From Ideonella livida (GTDB lineage: Bacteria; Pseudomonadota; Gammaproteobacteria; Burkholderiales; Burkholderiaceae_C), in contig NZ_JAAGOH010000035.1 in the NCBI RefSeq assembly GCF_010499455.1, positions 1-42,047 on the forward strand: a stretch of DNA of 42,047 nucleotides, read 5' to 3'. The notes beneath the pieces were generated by a model. The model made no database searches. It saw only the letters and a program-made list of their open reading frames with translations, and was not told the DNA's origin. Shown piece after piece: positions 1 to 8,193 of this stretch (its first letter is position 1; the number at the start of each line of letters is the position of its first letter). A program made the translations under genes and the position numbers.

Positions 1-1481
1 TGGCCGCCGGTGATACCGACGGCGACACCCTGGCCTTCTCTGTCGACACCGACCCGACGCATGGCACGGTGTCCCTCGATCCGGCCACCGGCGTCTACAC
101 CTACACCCCAGATGCCGGCTGGAGCGGTGTGGACAGCTTTGTGGTCCTGGTCGACGACGGCAACGGCGGCCAAACCCCCGTCACCGTGCAAGTCACCGTC
201 TCCGACGTCAACGACCTGCCCGCGCTGGCCGACAGTGAACTGGTCACCGCAGCCGACAGCCCCTACGAGGGCCAGCTGCCGGCCGCCACCGATGCCGACG
301 GCGATGCACTGAGTTTCTCGGTGCACAGCGGGCCGGCACATGGCACGCTGAGCCTGGACGCCGCCACCGGGGCCTACGTCTACACCCCGGCACCGGGCTA
401 CACGGGCACGGACAGCTTCACCGTGCAGGTCGCCGACGGACAGGGCGGAACCCGCCTGGCCGTGGTGCAGGTCACCGTGCAACCCGCCCCCACCGTGGAC
501 CTGGCGCGCAGCTCCGACCTGGGCGTGTCCGATGTGGACAAGGTCACCACCGCCGACCAGGTCCAGCTCGAAGGCCTGGCCCAACCCGGCCAGACCCTGA
601 GGCTCTACACCCCGGCCGGCGAGCTGCTGGGCACTGTGGTGGCCGACGCCGATGGCCGCTGGGCCCTGCCCGAGGTGAACCTGGCCACCCTGGTGGGTGA
701 CGCCGGGGGCGAGCCCGGCGCCCCGGGGGCCTACACCTTCCAGGCCCGGCCGGTGCTGGCCAATGGCCGCGAGGGCGCCGCCGCGCGCCTGACCCTGACC
801 CGCGAGGTGCTGCAGGCCGCACCGCCAGAGCCACCGGCGCGGCCGGCGGATCCGCCCCCCCTGCCCCCGCTGCCCGAAGCCCCGGCGCCCACCGCCCCGC
901 CCCTGCCGCCGCCGGACTTCAGTTCCGCCCTGGGCGCCGGCATCCACACGGCACTGCCGACCGAGGCGCCACGCCTGCCGCCTCCTCCGGCGCCGGCAGA
1001 GCGGGAGGTCAACCGCGGCAGCAGCGACATCTTCACCCGCCCCAGCGGCTTCCAGATGATGGTGCGGCCGGCGGCCGAGCCGGCGCTCAAGCTGCTCAAC
1101 GGGATGGACGACCAGGTCATCAAGCTGGGCCAGCGCCTGAACCTGCAGGTCCCGGCCGACACCTTTGTCCACACCCAGCTCAACGAGACGGTCACCCTGC
1201 GCGCCGCGCAGGCCAACGGCCAGCCGCTGCCAGGCTGGCTGCTGTTCGATGGCAAGGCAGGCACCTTCACCGGCAGCCCGCCCCCGGGTTGGAACCGCGA
1301 CATCACCGTCAAGCTGGTGGCCCGCGACAGCCAGGGCCGGGAGGTGAGCACGGTCTTCCGCATCAAGGTGAGCACCGGCACGGCCGAGCGCGGTGCCGGC
1401 CTGAGCAGCCAGCTGCAGCGCGGCGAGGCCTGGCGCGCCCAGGCAGGCCAGTGGATCCAGACCCCCCGTCACCGCGGCTGA
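1..1481 (+). CDS. Giant tandem-repeat (cadherin/VCBS-like) surface protein, C-terminal part
   Basis: The reading frame is already open at the left edge (first full codon at base 3), so only the last 493 or so residues are seen. The start holds repeats of roughly 85-90 residues with the pattern DADGD..LSFSV, HGTLSLD..TG.Y.YTP, GTDSFTV.V.DG, typical of the tandem-95/VCBS cadherin-like repeats of large adhesins. Next comes an Ig-like module (around bases 490-810) with the pattern LRLYTPAGELLGTV..DADGRW. A proline-rich linker follows (around 820-1000), then a cadherin-like putative Ig domain (around 1090-1370, ending FRIKVS). No RTX nonapeptides or transmembrane anchor appear at the C-terminus. 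The next gene, an HlyD adaptor, begins 19 bases after the stop, which suggests this is the cargo of the export proteins encoded downstream. The family call is firm; the precise role (adhesion, biofilm matrix) is inferred. Confidence 0.85.
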   Translation, partial: AAGDTDGDTLAFSVDTDPTHGTVSLDPATGVYTYTPDAGWSGVDSFVVLVDDGNGGQTPVTVQVTVSDVNDLPALADSELVTAADSPYEGQLPAATDADGDALSFSVHSGPAHGTLSLDAATGAYVYTPAPGYTGTDSFTVQVADGQGGTRLAVVQVTVQPAPTVDLARSSDLGVSDVDKVTTADQVQLEGLAQPGQTLRLYTPAGELLGTVVADADGRWALPEVNLATLVGDAGGEPGAPGAYTFQARPVLANGREGAAARLTLTREVLQAAPPEPPARPADPPPLPPLPEAPAPTAPPLPPPDFSSALGAGIHTALPTEAPRLPPPPAPAEREVNRGSSDIFTRPSGFQMMVRPAAEPALKLLNGMDDQVIKLGQRLNLQVPADTFVHTQLNETVTLRAAQANGQPLPGWLLFDGKAGTFTGSPPPGWNRDITVKLVARDSQGREVSTVFRIKVSTGTAERGAGLSSQLQRGEAWRAQAGQWIQTPRHRG

Positions 1482-1500
1482 CCGGCGGCGGACCCTGACG

Positions 1501-2817
1501 ATGAGCACCCCCGACCTGGCCGCCCTGGCCCTGCTGGTGGGGGCCCAGGAGGCCCCCAGCGCGCAGGAGCGGCGCTTCCTGCTGCTCAACCGCTGCCGCG
1601 ACCTGTGGCCCGTGCAGATCGCCGTGTTGTGGGAAAACGGCCGTGTGAGCGGCCACTCAGGCGGTGCCACGCTGGACCCGCTGGGGCCCTACGCCCAGTG
1701 GCTGCAGCGCCTGCATCCCCACCTGGCCACGCTGGCCGCCGGCCTGGTGGATTGGCACCAGCTGCCGCCGGAGCTGGCCGACGAAGCCGCCGAATGGTGG
1801 CCGACGCAGGTGCTGTGGTGCCCCCTGCCCGACACCCCACCGGCCCGCGCAGCCGGCGACCCCGCTGACGGCGTGGCCCTGGTGCGGGACGTGCCCTGGT
1901 CGCCCCAGGAAGCCCAACAGGCGCAGCACTGGGTGCGCCTGTGGCACAGCCTGGACCGCCAGGCCCGGGACCCGCGGGACCGCCACGCGCGGCGCTGGCG
2001 CCAGCACCTGCCGCGTCCGGCCGCGCTGCTGCTGCTGGCCGCGCTGGCCGGCGCGGGCACCCTGCCCGTGCCCTTGACCGTGCGCGCGCCCGCGGAGCTG
2101 GTGCCCCGCGAACCCATGGTGGTGCGGGCCGCCAGCGAAGGCACCGTGCGCCGCCTGCGGGTCGAGCCCAACCAACCGGTGCGTGCCGGTGAAGTCCTCG
2201 TCGAGATGGACGACGCCGGCTGGGCCGCCCGGGCCGACGTGGCCCGCCAGGCCCTGGCCACCGCCGAAACCGAGTGGCGCCAGATCAGCCAACAGGCCCT
2301 CTTCGACCCCAAGGCCAAGGCCCAGCTGGCCGCCGCCCAGGGCAAAGTGCGCGAGCGCCAGGCCGAACTGGCGCTGGCCCAGGAACAAAGCCTGCGCACC
2401 AGCCTGCGCGCCCCACAGGACGGCGTGGCCCTGGTGCAGGACCCGGGCAGCTGGCCCGGCCGCACCGTGGCCGCCGGCGAGGCCATCCTGCGCGTGGCCA
2501 ACCCCCGGGACCAGGAAGTGGAGGCCTGGCTGGCCGCCGGCGACGCCGTGGACCTGCGTGAAGGGGCGGCCATGCGCCTGCACCTGGAGGCGCAGCCCGG
2601 CGAGCCGGTGAACGCCCGGCTGCGGCTGTTCGCCTACGAGGCCGAGACCCGCCCCGACCTGGGCCTGGGCTACCGCCTGCGCGGCACCCTGCAGGACGGC
2701 CACGCGCTGCGCCTGGGCGCCCGCGGCACCGTCCATGTGGACGGCCCCGAGGTGCCCCTGGCCTACTGGGTGCTGCGCCGCCCGCTGGCCGCCCTGCGGG
2801 AGAGCACCGGATGGTGA
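1501..2817 (+). CDS. HlyD-family periplasmic adaptor with an N-terminal soluble extension
   Basis: The product is 438 residues. Residues 1-165 form a soluble, Trp- and Leu-rich region that resembles a degenerate GAF-type domain. A single membrane segment follows at about 172-190 (LLLLAALAGAG). A biotinyl-lipoyl-like half motif lies at about 205-240 (VVRAASEGTVRRLRVEPN), then a short coiled-coil hairpin (about 240-300), the second lipoyl half (about 300-335) and a beta-barrel region. This is the membrane-fusion-protein layout of type I secretion or efflux adaptors, which bridge the inner-membrane component to a TolC-like channel. A canonical HlyD begins with a short cytoplasmic tail, so the 165-residue extension is unusual. 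The stop overlaps the start of the M50-HlyD gene by 7 bases, indicating translational coupling. No ABC transporter or TolC gene is visible; both could lie to the left of the window. Confidence 0.85.
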   Translation: MSTPDLAALALLVGAQEAPSAQERRFLLLNRCRDLWPVQIAVLWENGRVSGHSGGATLDPLGPYAQWLQRLHPHLATLAAGLVDWHQLPPELADEAAEWWPTQVLWCPLPDTPPARAAGDPADGVALVRDVPWSPQEAQQAQHWVRLWHSLDRQARDPRDRHARRWRQHLPRPAALLLLAALAGAGTLPVPLTVRAPAELVPREPMVVRAASEGTVRRLRVEPNQPVRAGEVLVEMDDAGWAARADVARQALATAETEWRQISQQALFDPKAKAQLAAAQGKVRERQAELALAQEQSLRTSLRAPQDGVALVQDPGSWPGRTVAAGEAILRVANPRDQEVEAWLAAGDAVDLREGAAMRLHLEAQPGEPVNARLRLFAYEAETRPDLGLGYRLRGTLQDGHALRLGARGTVHVDGPEVPLAYWVLRRPLAALRESTGW

Positions 2818-5027
2818 GCCTGGCCCGCCGACCGACACCCGCCGACCCGGCGGCGACGCCCACCGCACCCCCCGCGGCGCCGGCGCAGATCATCACCCTG
2901 TCGGGCGCAACCGGCCCCCGGCACTGGCCGGCCCTGCGCGAAGAGCTGCGCCTGCACCACGGGCCGGCGGACGCCGACGGCCAGCCCAGCTGGACCGTGC
3001 AGGACCCTGTGCGCCACCGCTACCTGCGCATCGACTGGACCACCTACGAGGTCATGCGCCACTGGTGGATGGGGGACGCCGCCACCATCGCCCGCGAGGT
3101 GAGCCGCCGCACCCTGCTGCAGCTGGACACCGAGGACGTGCTGGCCGTGCTGGCCGAGCTGCAACAGGCCCAACTGCTGCAGCCCACCCACCCCCCGGCG
3201 CCACCGCAGGACCCGCAGGCCCCGCAGGCACGCGCGCCCTTGCGTGCCGCCCTGACCTGGCTGCTGCACCACTACCTGTTCTTCCGCATCCCCCTGCTGC
3301 GCCCCGAGGGCCTGCTGCGCCTGCTGCTGCCGATTGCGCGCGGCCTGGGCCACCGCCGCTTCACCCAGCTCAGCTGGCTGGCGGCGCTGGCCGGCGGGGT
3401 GCTGGCCGTGCAGCAGCGCGAGCTGCTGGCCGCCCAGTGGCTGGACCTGATGAGCTGGCGTGGCCTGCTGCTCTATGGCCTGACCCTCACCGCCGTCAAG
3501 CTGGCCCATGAGCTGGGCCATGCCCTGGTGGCCCGGCACCACGGCTGCCGCGTGCCCACCATGGGCGTGGCCTTCATGGTCATGTGGCCCATGGCCTACA
3601 CCGACACCACCGACGCCTGGCGCCTGGCACAGCCGCGCGCCCGGCTGCAAATCGCCGCGGCCGGCGTGCGCACCGAGCTCACCCTGGCCGCCTGGGCCAC
3701 CCTGGCCTGGGGCCTGCTGCCCGAGGGCCCGTGGCGCACCGCCGCCTTCATGTTGGCCACCATGACCTGGGTCAGCAGCGTGCTGATCAACCTCAGCCCC
3801 TTCATGCGCTTTGACGGCTACTTCCTGCTGTGCGATGCGCTGGACCTGCCCAATCTGCACGAGCGCAGCTTCGCGCTGGCCCGCCACGCCCTGCGGCGCA
3901 GCCTGCTGGGCTGGCGCCAGCCCCTGCCCGAGCCGGTGACCGCCGGCCGCCGCCGCGCCCTGGTCGCCTTTGCGCTGGCCACCTGGGGCTACCGGCTGGT
4001 GCTTTTCCTGGGCATCGCCTGGATGGTCTACCACTTCGGCCCCAAGCTGCTGGGCCTGCTGCTGTTCGCGGTGGAGATCGCCTGGTTCATCGTCGGCCCG
4101 GTGACCCGGGAGCTGGCCGTCTGGGCGCGGGGCTGGGCCGAATGGCGCACCCAGCCCCGCGCCTGGCTCAGCCTGGCCCTGCTGGGCCTGGCCGGCTGGG
4201 CGGGCACCCTGCCCTGGTCCTCCAGCCTCACCGGCGCAGCCCTGCTGCAGCCTGCCGGGCATGTGGCGGTGCACCTGCCCCAGGCCGCCCAGGTGGACGC
4301 GCTGGCCGTCGCCCCCGGGCAGACCGTGGCGGCCGGCCAGCCCCTGCTGCAGGCCAGCCTGCCCGGGCTGCAACAGCAGCGGCAAAGCCTGCAGTCACGC
4401 ATCCGCCAGCTCCAGCGCGAGGTGGAGCTGGCCGCCCTGCTGCCCGAACGCCAGGGCCAGTGGCCCGCCCTGCAGGCCGCCCTGGCCACCGCCCGCGAAC
4501 AGGCCGAGGCCCTGCGCCAGGACGCGGCACGGCTGCAGCCGGTGGCACCGTTTGACGCGGTGGTGGTGAGCCTGCACCCCGACCTGGCCCCCGGCCGCAC
4601 CAGCCCCCCGCCCCAGGAAGCCCTGATGCACCTGGCCACCCCCGGCCGCTGGCAGGCCGTGGCCTATGTGGGCGAAGACCTGGCCGGCCACCTGCAAGCC
4701 GGACAGGACGCCTGGCTGGTGCTGGACGCCCAGCCCTGGACACGACTGCCCGCGCGGGTACGCAGCGTGGCCCCGCAACCCAGCGCCACGCTGCCGGAGG
4801 TGCTGCTGGTGCAGGCCCATGGCGGCCTGGTGGACGCGCGGGAGACACGCATCGGCTGGGTACCGGTGCAGCCCCGCTTCCGGGTGGAACTGGACGTGCC
4901 GCAGGCGCCGCCGGGGCCGCTGCGCCAATGGCGGGGCCATGTGCAATTCGACGGTCCCCCACTGAGCGTATGGCAGCGGCTGCACCGCCAGGCCCACGCG
5001 CTGTGGCGCCGCGAGGCCGGCTTCTGA
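2811..5027 (+). CDS. M50 (site-2-protease-like) membrane peptidase fused to PqqD-like and HlyD-like domains
   Basis: The product is 738 residues. Residues about 55-125 look like a PqqD-type winged helix (HRYLRIDWTTYEVMRHW). A multi-spanning membrane region carries an intact zinc-protease site: HELGH with H233, E234 and H237, plus the second S2P motif NLSPFMRFDG with N327 and D335. More membrane helices run to about residue 475. The last 260 residues are periplasmic and HlyD-like, with a lipoyl half motif (VDALAVAPGQTVAAG), a coiled-coil hairpin and a second half. Proteins of this type (COG1994 plus COG0845) are annotated as peptide zinc metalloproteases near exported repeat proteins and peptides. 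The 7-base overlap with the preceding HlyD gene implies a joint complex that exports, and perhaps cleaves, the upstream repeat protein. Domain calls are strong; substrate and mechanism are inference. Confidence 0.87.
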   Translation: MVSLARRPTPADPAATPTAPPAAPAQIITLSGATGPRHWPALREELRLHHGPADADGQPSWTVQDPVRHRYLRIDWTTYEVMRHWWMGDAATIAREVSRRTLLQLDTEDVLAVLAELQQAQLLQPTHPPAPPQDPQAPQARAPLRAALTWLLHHYLFFRIPLLRPEGLLRLLLPIARGLGHRRFTQLSWLAALAGGVLAVQQRELLAAQWLDLMSWRGLLLYGLTLTAVKLAHELGHALVARHHGCRVPTMGVAFMVMWPMAYTDTTDAWRLAQPRARLQIAAAGVRTELTLAAWATLAWGLLPEGPWRTAAFMLATMTWVSSVLINLSPFMRFDGYFLLCDALDLPNLHERSFALARHALRRSLLGWRQPLPEPVTAGRRRALVAFALATWGYRLVLFLGIAWMVYHFGPKLLGLLLFAVEIAWFIVGPVTRELAVWARGWAEWRTQPRAWLSLALLGLAGWAGTLPWSSSLTGAALLQPAGHVAVHLPQAAQVDALAVAPGQTVAAGQPLLQASLPGLQQQRQSLQSRIRQLQREVELAALLPERQGQWPALQAALATAREQAEALRQDAARLQPVAPFDAVVVSLHPDLAPGRTSPPPQEALMHLATPGRWQAVAYVGEDLAGHLQAGQDAWLVLDAQPWTRLPARVRSVAPQPSATLPEVLLVQAHGGLVDARETRIGWVPVQPRFRVELDVPQAPPGPLRQWRGHVQFDGPPLSVWQRLHRQAHALWRREAGF

Positions 5028-5034
5028 GGCGTTC

Positions 5035-5057
5035 GTTGCGCGCCCGGCGGCCGCAAC
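5035..5057. terminator. Hairpin between convergent genes, possible bidirectional terminator
   Basis: Arms GTTGCG (5035-5040) and CGCAAC (5052-5057) pair perfectly. An inner GCC/GGC pair (5042-5044 with 5049-5051) extends the stem past one bulged base, leaving a CGGC loop. It sits in the 37-base gap between the stops of the convergent M50 and GGDEF-EAL genes. There is no T-tract on either side, so the terminator role rests on position and stem only. Confidence 0.4.
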
Positions 5058-5064
5058 CAGGCCC

Positions 5065-7149
5065 TCAAGGCCTGTGCGCACTGCCGGCCAGCAGCAGGAA
5101 CTCCTCGGCCGGCACCGGCGCACAGACCAGGTGACCCTGGTACTCGTCGCAGCCCTGCTGGCGCAGCCAGCTCAGCTGGGCCAGGGTCTCCACCCCCTCG
5201 GCCACCACCCGCAGGCCCAGGGCCCGCCCCAGGCCCACGATGAGCTCGGTGATCGGCCGGTGCTCCATCAGGTCATGCAGGAAACTGCGGTCGATCTTGA
5301 GCACGTCAATCGGGTAGCGGCGCAGGTAGGCCAGGTTGGAGTAGCCGGTGCCAAAGTCGTCGATGGAGATGCGAAAACCCATGGCCCGCAGCGCCTGCAG
5401 GGTCTGCACGAACTGGTCGCCATGGCCGATCAGCACCGATTCGGTGATCTCCAGCTCCATGCGCGAAGGATCACAACCGGTGCGTGCCACCAGCGACGCC
5501 ACCATGGCCAGCAGCCCGGGGTCCTGCAACTGGCGTGGGGAGAGGTTGACCGAGACGTGCAGATCCAGGCCCGCCCGCTGCCAGGCCACACCGTGCTGCA
5601 TGGCCTGCTCCAGCACCTGCCGGCCCAGCTCGATGATCAGGCCGGTCTGCTCGCAGGTGGCGATGAATTCGCTGGGCGGGATCCAGCCGCGTTCGGGATG
5701 GCGCCAGCGCACCAGGGCCTCGGCCCCCACGATGCGCCCGGTGCGCACCTCGGCCCGGGCCTGGAAGAACAGCTCAAAGTCGCCGCGCGCCACCGCCATG
5801 CGCAGTTCGGACTCCAGCAACAGCCGGGCCTGCACCTCATGGCGCATTTCCGGCGTGAACCAGGCCATGCGGTGGCGCCCCCCGGCCTTGGCGCGGTACA
5901 TGGCCACATCGGCATGGCGCATGAGGGTGTCCAGGTCGTCACCGTCCTGCGGGAAGCGGCAGGCGCCGATGGAGGGCGTCACCCGGGCCTCGGCCCGCCC
6001 CACCGAAATGGCCCCCGTCAGGGCCTGCAGCAGGCGCTCGCCCAGCGCCTGACCAATCGCCTGGGCCGCCTGCAGGGCCGAGGCCCCGGGCTCGACCAGG
6101 GCCGGCTGCCCCTGGCGCGGCGCCGTACTGGCCAGCACCACAAACTCATCCCCCCCCAGACGCGCCAGCAGGTCGCCCTCGCGCAACTCGGCCTTCAGGC
6201 GTTGGGCCACGCGCACCAGCAGCTCGTCGCCCACGGCGTGGCCCAGGGTGTCGTTGATGTCCTTGAACTGGTCCAGGTCGATGAACAGCAGCGTGGCGGC
6301 ATGCCCCTCGGCCCGCAGTGCGCCGAGCTGTTCGGCAAAGTGGCGGTTGACGAAGTGGCGGTTGGGCAGGCCGGTCAGCGTGTCGTGCAGGGCCAGGTAG
6401 CTGGCGTGGGCCTCGGCGCGCTTGAGGTCGCTCACATCCACCTCGGACAGCAGCATGGCGTCCTGGCCGGAGCCCGCGTCACGGCACAGCCGGGCCGACA
6501 CCTCGTGCCAGCGCAGACCATGCACCGACTGCACCCGGGTCTGGCAACGGTAGTGGCCGTGCTCCAGCGTCTCCATCAGCAGCACCTGGGCGTCGTCCGG
6601 ACTCACAAAATGCTGCCAGAGCGTCTGCGCCCCGGTGCTCACCGCATCGCGGGCGGCGGGGTTGCGGTAGAGCACATGGCCGTCGCAGCCGTAGAGGGAA
6701 ATCATCACCGAGGTGTGCATCAGCGCCTCGGCGCTGCGCAGGGTCTGGGTGTCGACCTCGGGCGCGGGCTGGGCCTCGCAGAGCATGCCCACACGGCCGT
6801 CCGGCAGACGCACGCCGCTGAACTCGATGCGCACCTGCAGCGGCTCACCCTGCGGGTAGAGGGTCCAGAGCTCGGAGAACCGCGCATCGGTCTCGCCAAA
6901 GTCCTGCAGGAACTGGGTGAGCCGGTGCGCCACCGAGGGGCTCATGTCGGCCCCCAGGTCGCGCTGCAACAGGTCGGGCAGGTCGCGGGCGCGCCACAGG
7001 CGCACGGCGGCGGCGTTGGCCCAGGTCACGCGGGAACGGGCCATGTCGAAGATCCACAGCGGATGCTGCAGACGCTCGAGCAGGACCAGGGACGCCGCAT
7101 CGGCCAGGGGCAGCGCGGCAGGCAGGGGCGCGGACGGATCGGCGGACAT
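5065..7149 (-). CDS. PAS-GGDEF-EAL cyclic-di-GMP signalling protein
   Basis: The product is 694 residues from the ATG at 7149; the frame stays open further upstream, but that sequence is Arg/Gly/Pro-rich and not protein-like. Two PAS-like sensor regions lie at about 22-130 ([20 protein letters not shown]) and about 155-265 ([19 protein letters not shown]). The diguanylate cyclase domain has an intact GGDEF at 332-336 and an RxxD product-inhibition site (REGD, 323-326) exactly five residues before it. The phosphodiesterase domain has EAL at 477-479, the [10 protein letters not shown] loop and K in [10 protein letters not shown], all needed for catalysis. Both activities therefore look possible. 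No membrane segment is apparent, so it is probably cytosolic. Its place between an adhesin export unit and glycan genes fits control of the sessile lifestyle, though direct control of the neighbours is inferred. Confidence 0.95.
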   Translation of the reverse strand: MSADPSAPLPAALPLADAASLVLLERLQHPLWIFDMARSRVTWANAAAVRLWRARDLPDLLQRDLGADMSPSVAHRLTQFLQDFGETDARFSELWTLYPQGEPLQVRIEFSGVRLPDGRVGMLCEAQPAPEVDTQTLRSAEALMHTSVMISLYGCDGHVLYRNPAARDAVSTGAQTLWQHFVSPDDAQVLLMETLEHGHYRCQTRVQSVHGLRWHEVSARLCRDAGSGQDAMLLSEVDVSDLKRAEAHASYLALHDTLTGLPNRHFVNRHFAEQLGALRAEGHAATLLFIDLDQFKDINDTLGHAVGDELLVRVAQRLKAELREGDLLARLGGDEFVVLASTAPRQGQPALVEPGASALQAAQAIGQALGERLLQALTGAISVGRAEARVTPSIGACRFPQDGDDLDTLMRHADVAMYRAKAGGRHRMAWFTPEMRHEVQARLLLESELRMAVARGDFELFFQARAEVRTGRIVGAEALVRWRHPERGWIPPSEFIATCEQTGLIIELGRQVLEQAMQHGVAWQRAGLDLHVSVNLSPRQLQDPGLLAMVASLVARTGCDPSRMELEITESVLIGHGDQFVQTLQALRAMGFRISIDDFGTGYSNLAYLRRYPIDVLKIDRSFLHDLMEHRPITELIVGLGRALGLRVVAEGVETLAQLSWLRQQGCDEYQGHLVCAPVPAEEFLLLAGSAHRP

Positions 7150-7238
7150 GGTCCGAGTGTCGCCTGAACCGGGGCTACCGCCCAACGCCCGGTACGGGGA
7201 TGGCGAAGGCTTGTGGCCGCTCTGCCGGCGGCCAGGCC

Positions 7239-7796
7239 TCAGTTGCGGCGGCGGCGCCAGGCCAGGGCGGCCAGGCCGCCCAGCATCAGGGCCGCGGAGG
7301 CGGGCTCGGGCACGGCCGCCGCGGTGTAAGGACCGGAGGCGTAGTCGTCCCGCTCGACGGAACCCACCCAATAGCCTGACTCGAAGCCCCCTTCGTCGTA
7401 GCCGAAGATACGCGCCATCCAGCCGCCGCTGCCGTAGAGGTATTCGGCGCTGAAGCTGTCCGTCGCGTTGTCACCAAAGGTGGTGCTGTCGCCCATGTCC
7501 CAGCTGAACCGGGTCAGGTCCGACAGGCCGAAGGCGCGCAAGATGTTGAAGCGATCGAGGGTCGCCAGGCGGTCGTGGTCAATGCTGAAGGCCGTGAGTT
7601 CACCCAGCTCCAGCAGGCCGTCGCGGTCGCTGTCCGCCCCGGTGAAACTCAGGGTGGCGGTGCCTCCGTCCAGCCACCGGTCTTGGGTGAAGGTCCAGGT
7701 GCCGCTGTTGAAGGCGGGGGCAGCCAGCGCCGCTGCGGGTGCCAACGACAGGGCCAAGGCCAACGCGCCACAGGCGCGCGCAGACAGGAAACGCAT
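7239..7796 (-). CDS. PEP-CTERM sorting-signal protein with an EF-hand-like loop
   Basis: The product is 185 residues from the ATG at 7796, which has GGAG eight bases upstream. It starts with a signal peptide ([20 protein letters not shown], cleavage after ALA). The C-terminus is a textbook PEP-CTERM tail: VPEPASAAL, a short hydrophobic helix ([11 protein letters not shown]) and an RRRRN basic end. Such tails are recognised by an exosortase, which cleaves and anchors or releases the protein at the surface. In between, [12 protein letters not shown] matches a 12-residue EF-hand calcium loop (acidic at positions 1, 3, 5, 9 and 12). The rest is a small aromatic-rich beta-type domain with WTFTQDRW near the start. 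No exosortase gene lies in the window. The molecular function is unknown; export to the envelope or extracellular matrix is the family expectation. Confidence 0.93.
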   Translation of the reverse strand: MRFLSARACGALALALSLAPAAALAAPAFNSGTWTFTQDRWLDGGTATLSFTGADSDRDGLLELGELTAFSIDHDRLATLDRFNILRAFGLSDLTRFSWDMGDSTTFGDNATDSFSAEYLYGSGGWMARIFGYDEGGFESGYWVGSVERDDYASGPYTAAAVPEPASAALMLGGLAALAWRRRRN

Positions 7797-7920
7797 GACA
7801 GGAACTCCGTAGGGGTGGGAGGGGGCGCTCGCCCGGGCAAGACCCGTGGAGATGCCGCGGTAGCCGGTGCTGGCGCATGGGCAAGGGGCAGGGCGTACCC
7901 GCCCGTTGCAAAACGTGAAT

Positions 7921-7931
7921 TTCGTCACGAA
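7921..7931. promoter_or_regulatory. Palindrome TTCGT-C-ACGAA upstream of the PEP-CTERM gene
   Basis: A perfect 5+1+5 inverted repeat about 130 bases upstream of the PEP-CTERM start. A second overlapping dyad, CGTGA (7914-7918) with TCACG (7925-7929), uses the same bases. The nine bases CGTCACGAA recur just before the KpsE-like gene at 24317-24325 (minus strand). An operator role is inferred from symmetry and recurrence only. Confidence 0.3.
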
Positions 7932-8029
7932 TGACACCGTCTTGGCAATCACCCAGGCGAAGGGCGAATGTGACAAGTTGCAAACATCAGCCCATTCCGG
8001 TCCCTTGGCGGCTTTGCGTCGATCAGGCC

Positions 8030-8044
8030 ATGCCTTCGGGGCAT
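8030..8044. promoter_or_regulatory. Small hairpin ATGCC-TTCGG-GGCAT
   Basis: A five-base-pair perfect stem with a UUCG-containing loop, the first of three hairpins upstream of the ModA-like/LigJ-like genes. No T-tract follows on either strand. It may be part of a leader, a terminator for upstream transcription, or an operator. Confidence 0.35.
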
Positions 8045-8055
8045 AGCTGGTAGTG

Positions 8056-8078
8056 CCATGCTTGCCTAGGCAGCATGG
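8056..8078. promoter_or_regulatory. Near-perfect 23-base dyad
   Basis: Left arm CCATGCTTGCC (8056-8066) and right arm GGCAGCATGG (8069-8078) pair over ten base pairs, with one bulged T and TA at the centre. The symmetry is strong enough for a dimeric repressor site. As RNA it would form a stable hairpin. It lies about 115 bases upstream of the ModA-like start. Confidence 0.4.
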
Positions 8079-8117
8079 GTGGGCCCGCACAGAATCGGTG
8101 CTCCCGCTCTCCGGAGC

Positions 8118-8147
8118 CGCTGCGCGCCCCCCAAGGGGCTGGCAGCG
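8118..8147. repeat. Imperfect hairpin, REP-like
   Basis: Outer arms CGCTG (8118-8122) and CAGCG (8143-8147) enclose a 3x3 internal loop and an inner stem GCCCC (8126-8130) with GGGGC (8135-8139), loop CCAA. GC-rich palindromes of this style are often dispersed intergenic repeats in Burkholderiales; whether this one is repeated cannot be told from one window. It ends 46 bases before the ModA-like start. Confidence 0.4.
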
Positions 8148-8193
8148 CCCCGGCCCTGCCTGACTGCCACGGGCCCCTGGTCCGCCCTGCCCC

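Larger units (their letters stand above)
7797..8193. other. 397-base intergenic region with palindromes and hairpins, no gene
   Basis: This is the only gap over 300 bases. Its left half carries the upstream region of the PEP-CTERM gene. It includes a relatively AT-rich stretch (7905-7990) with two copies of GTTGCAAA (7905-7912 and 7977-7984) and a palindrome at 7921-7931. The right half, upstream of the ModA-like gene, holds three consecutive hairpins (8030-8044, 8056-8078, 8118-8147). I found no convincing protein-coding frame in it and no good sigma-70 or sigma-54 promoter. Confidence 0.6.

Noticed and set aside
5074-7167. An almost 700-codon open frame on the plus strand opposite the GGDEF-EAL gene
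   Set aside because: The minus strand encodes intact GGDEF and EAL domains with all motifs; the plus-strand translation is low-complexity His/Gln/Gly-rich.
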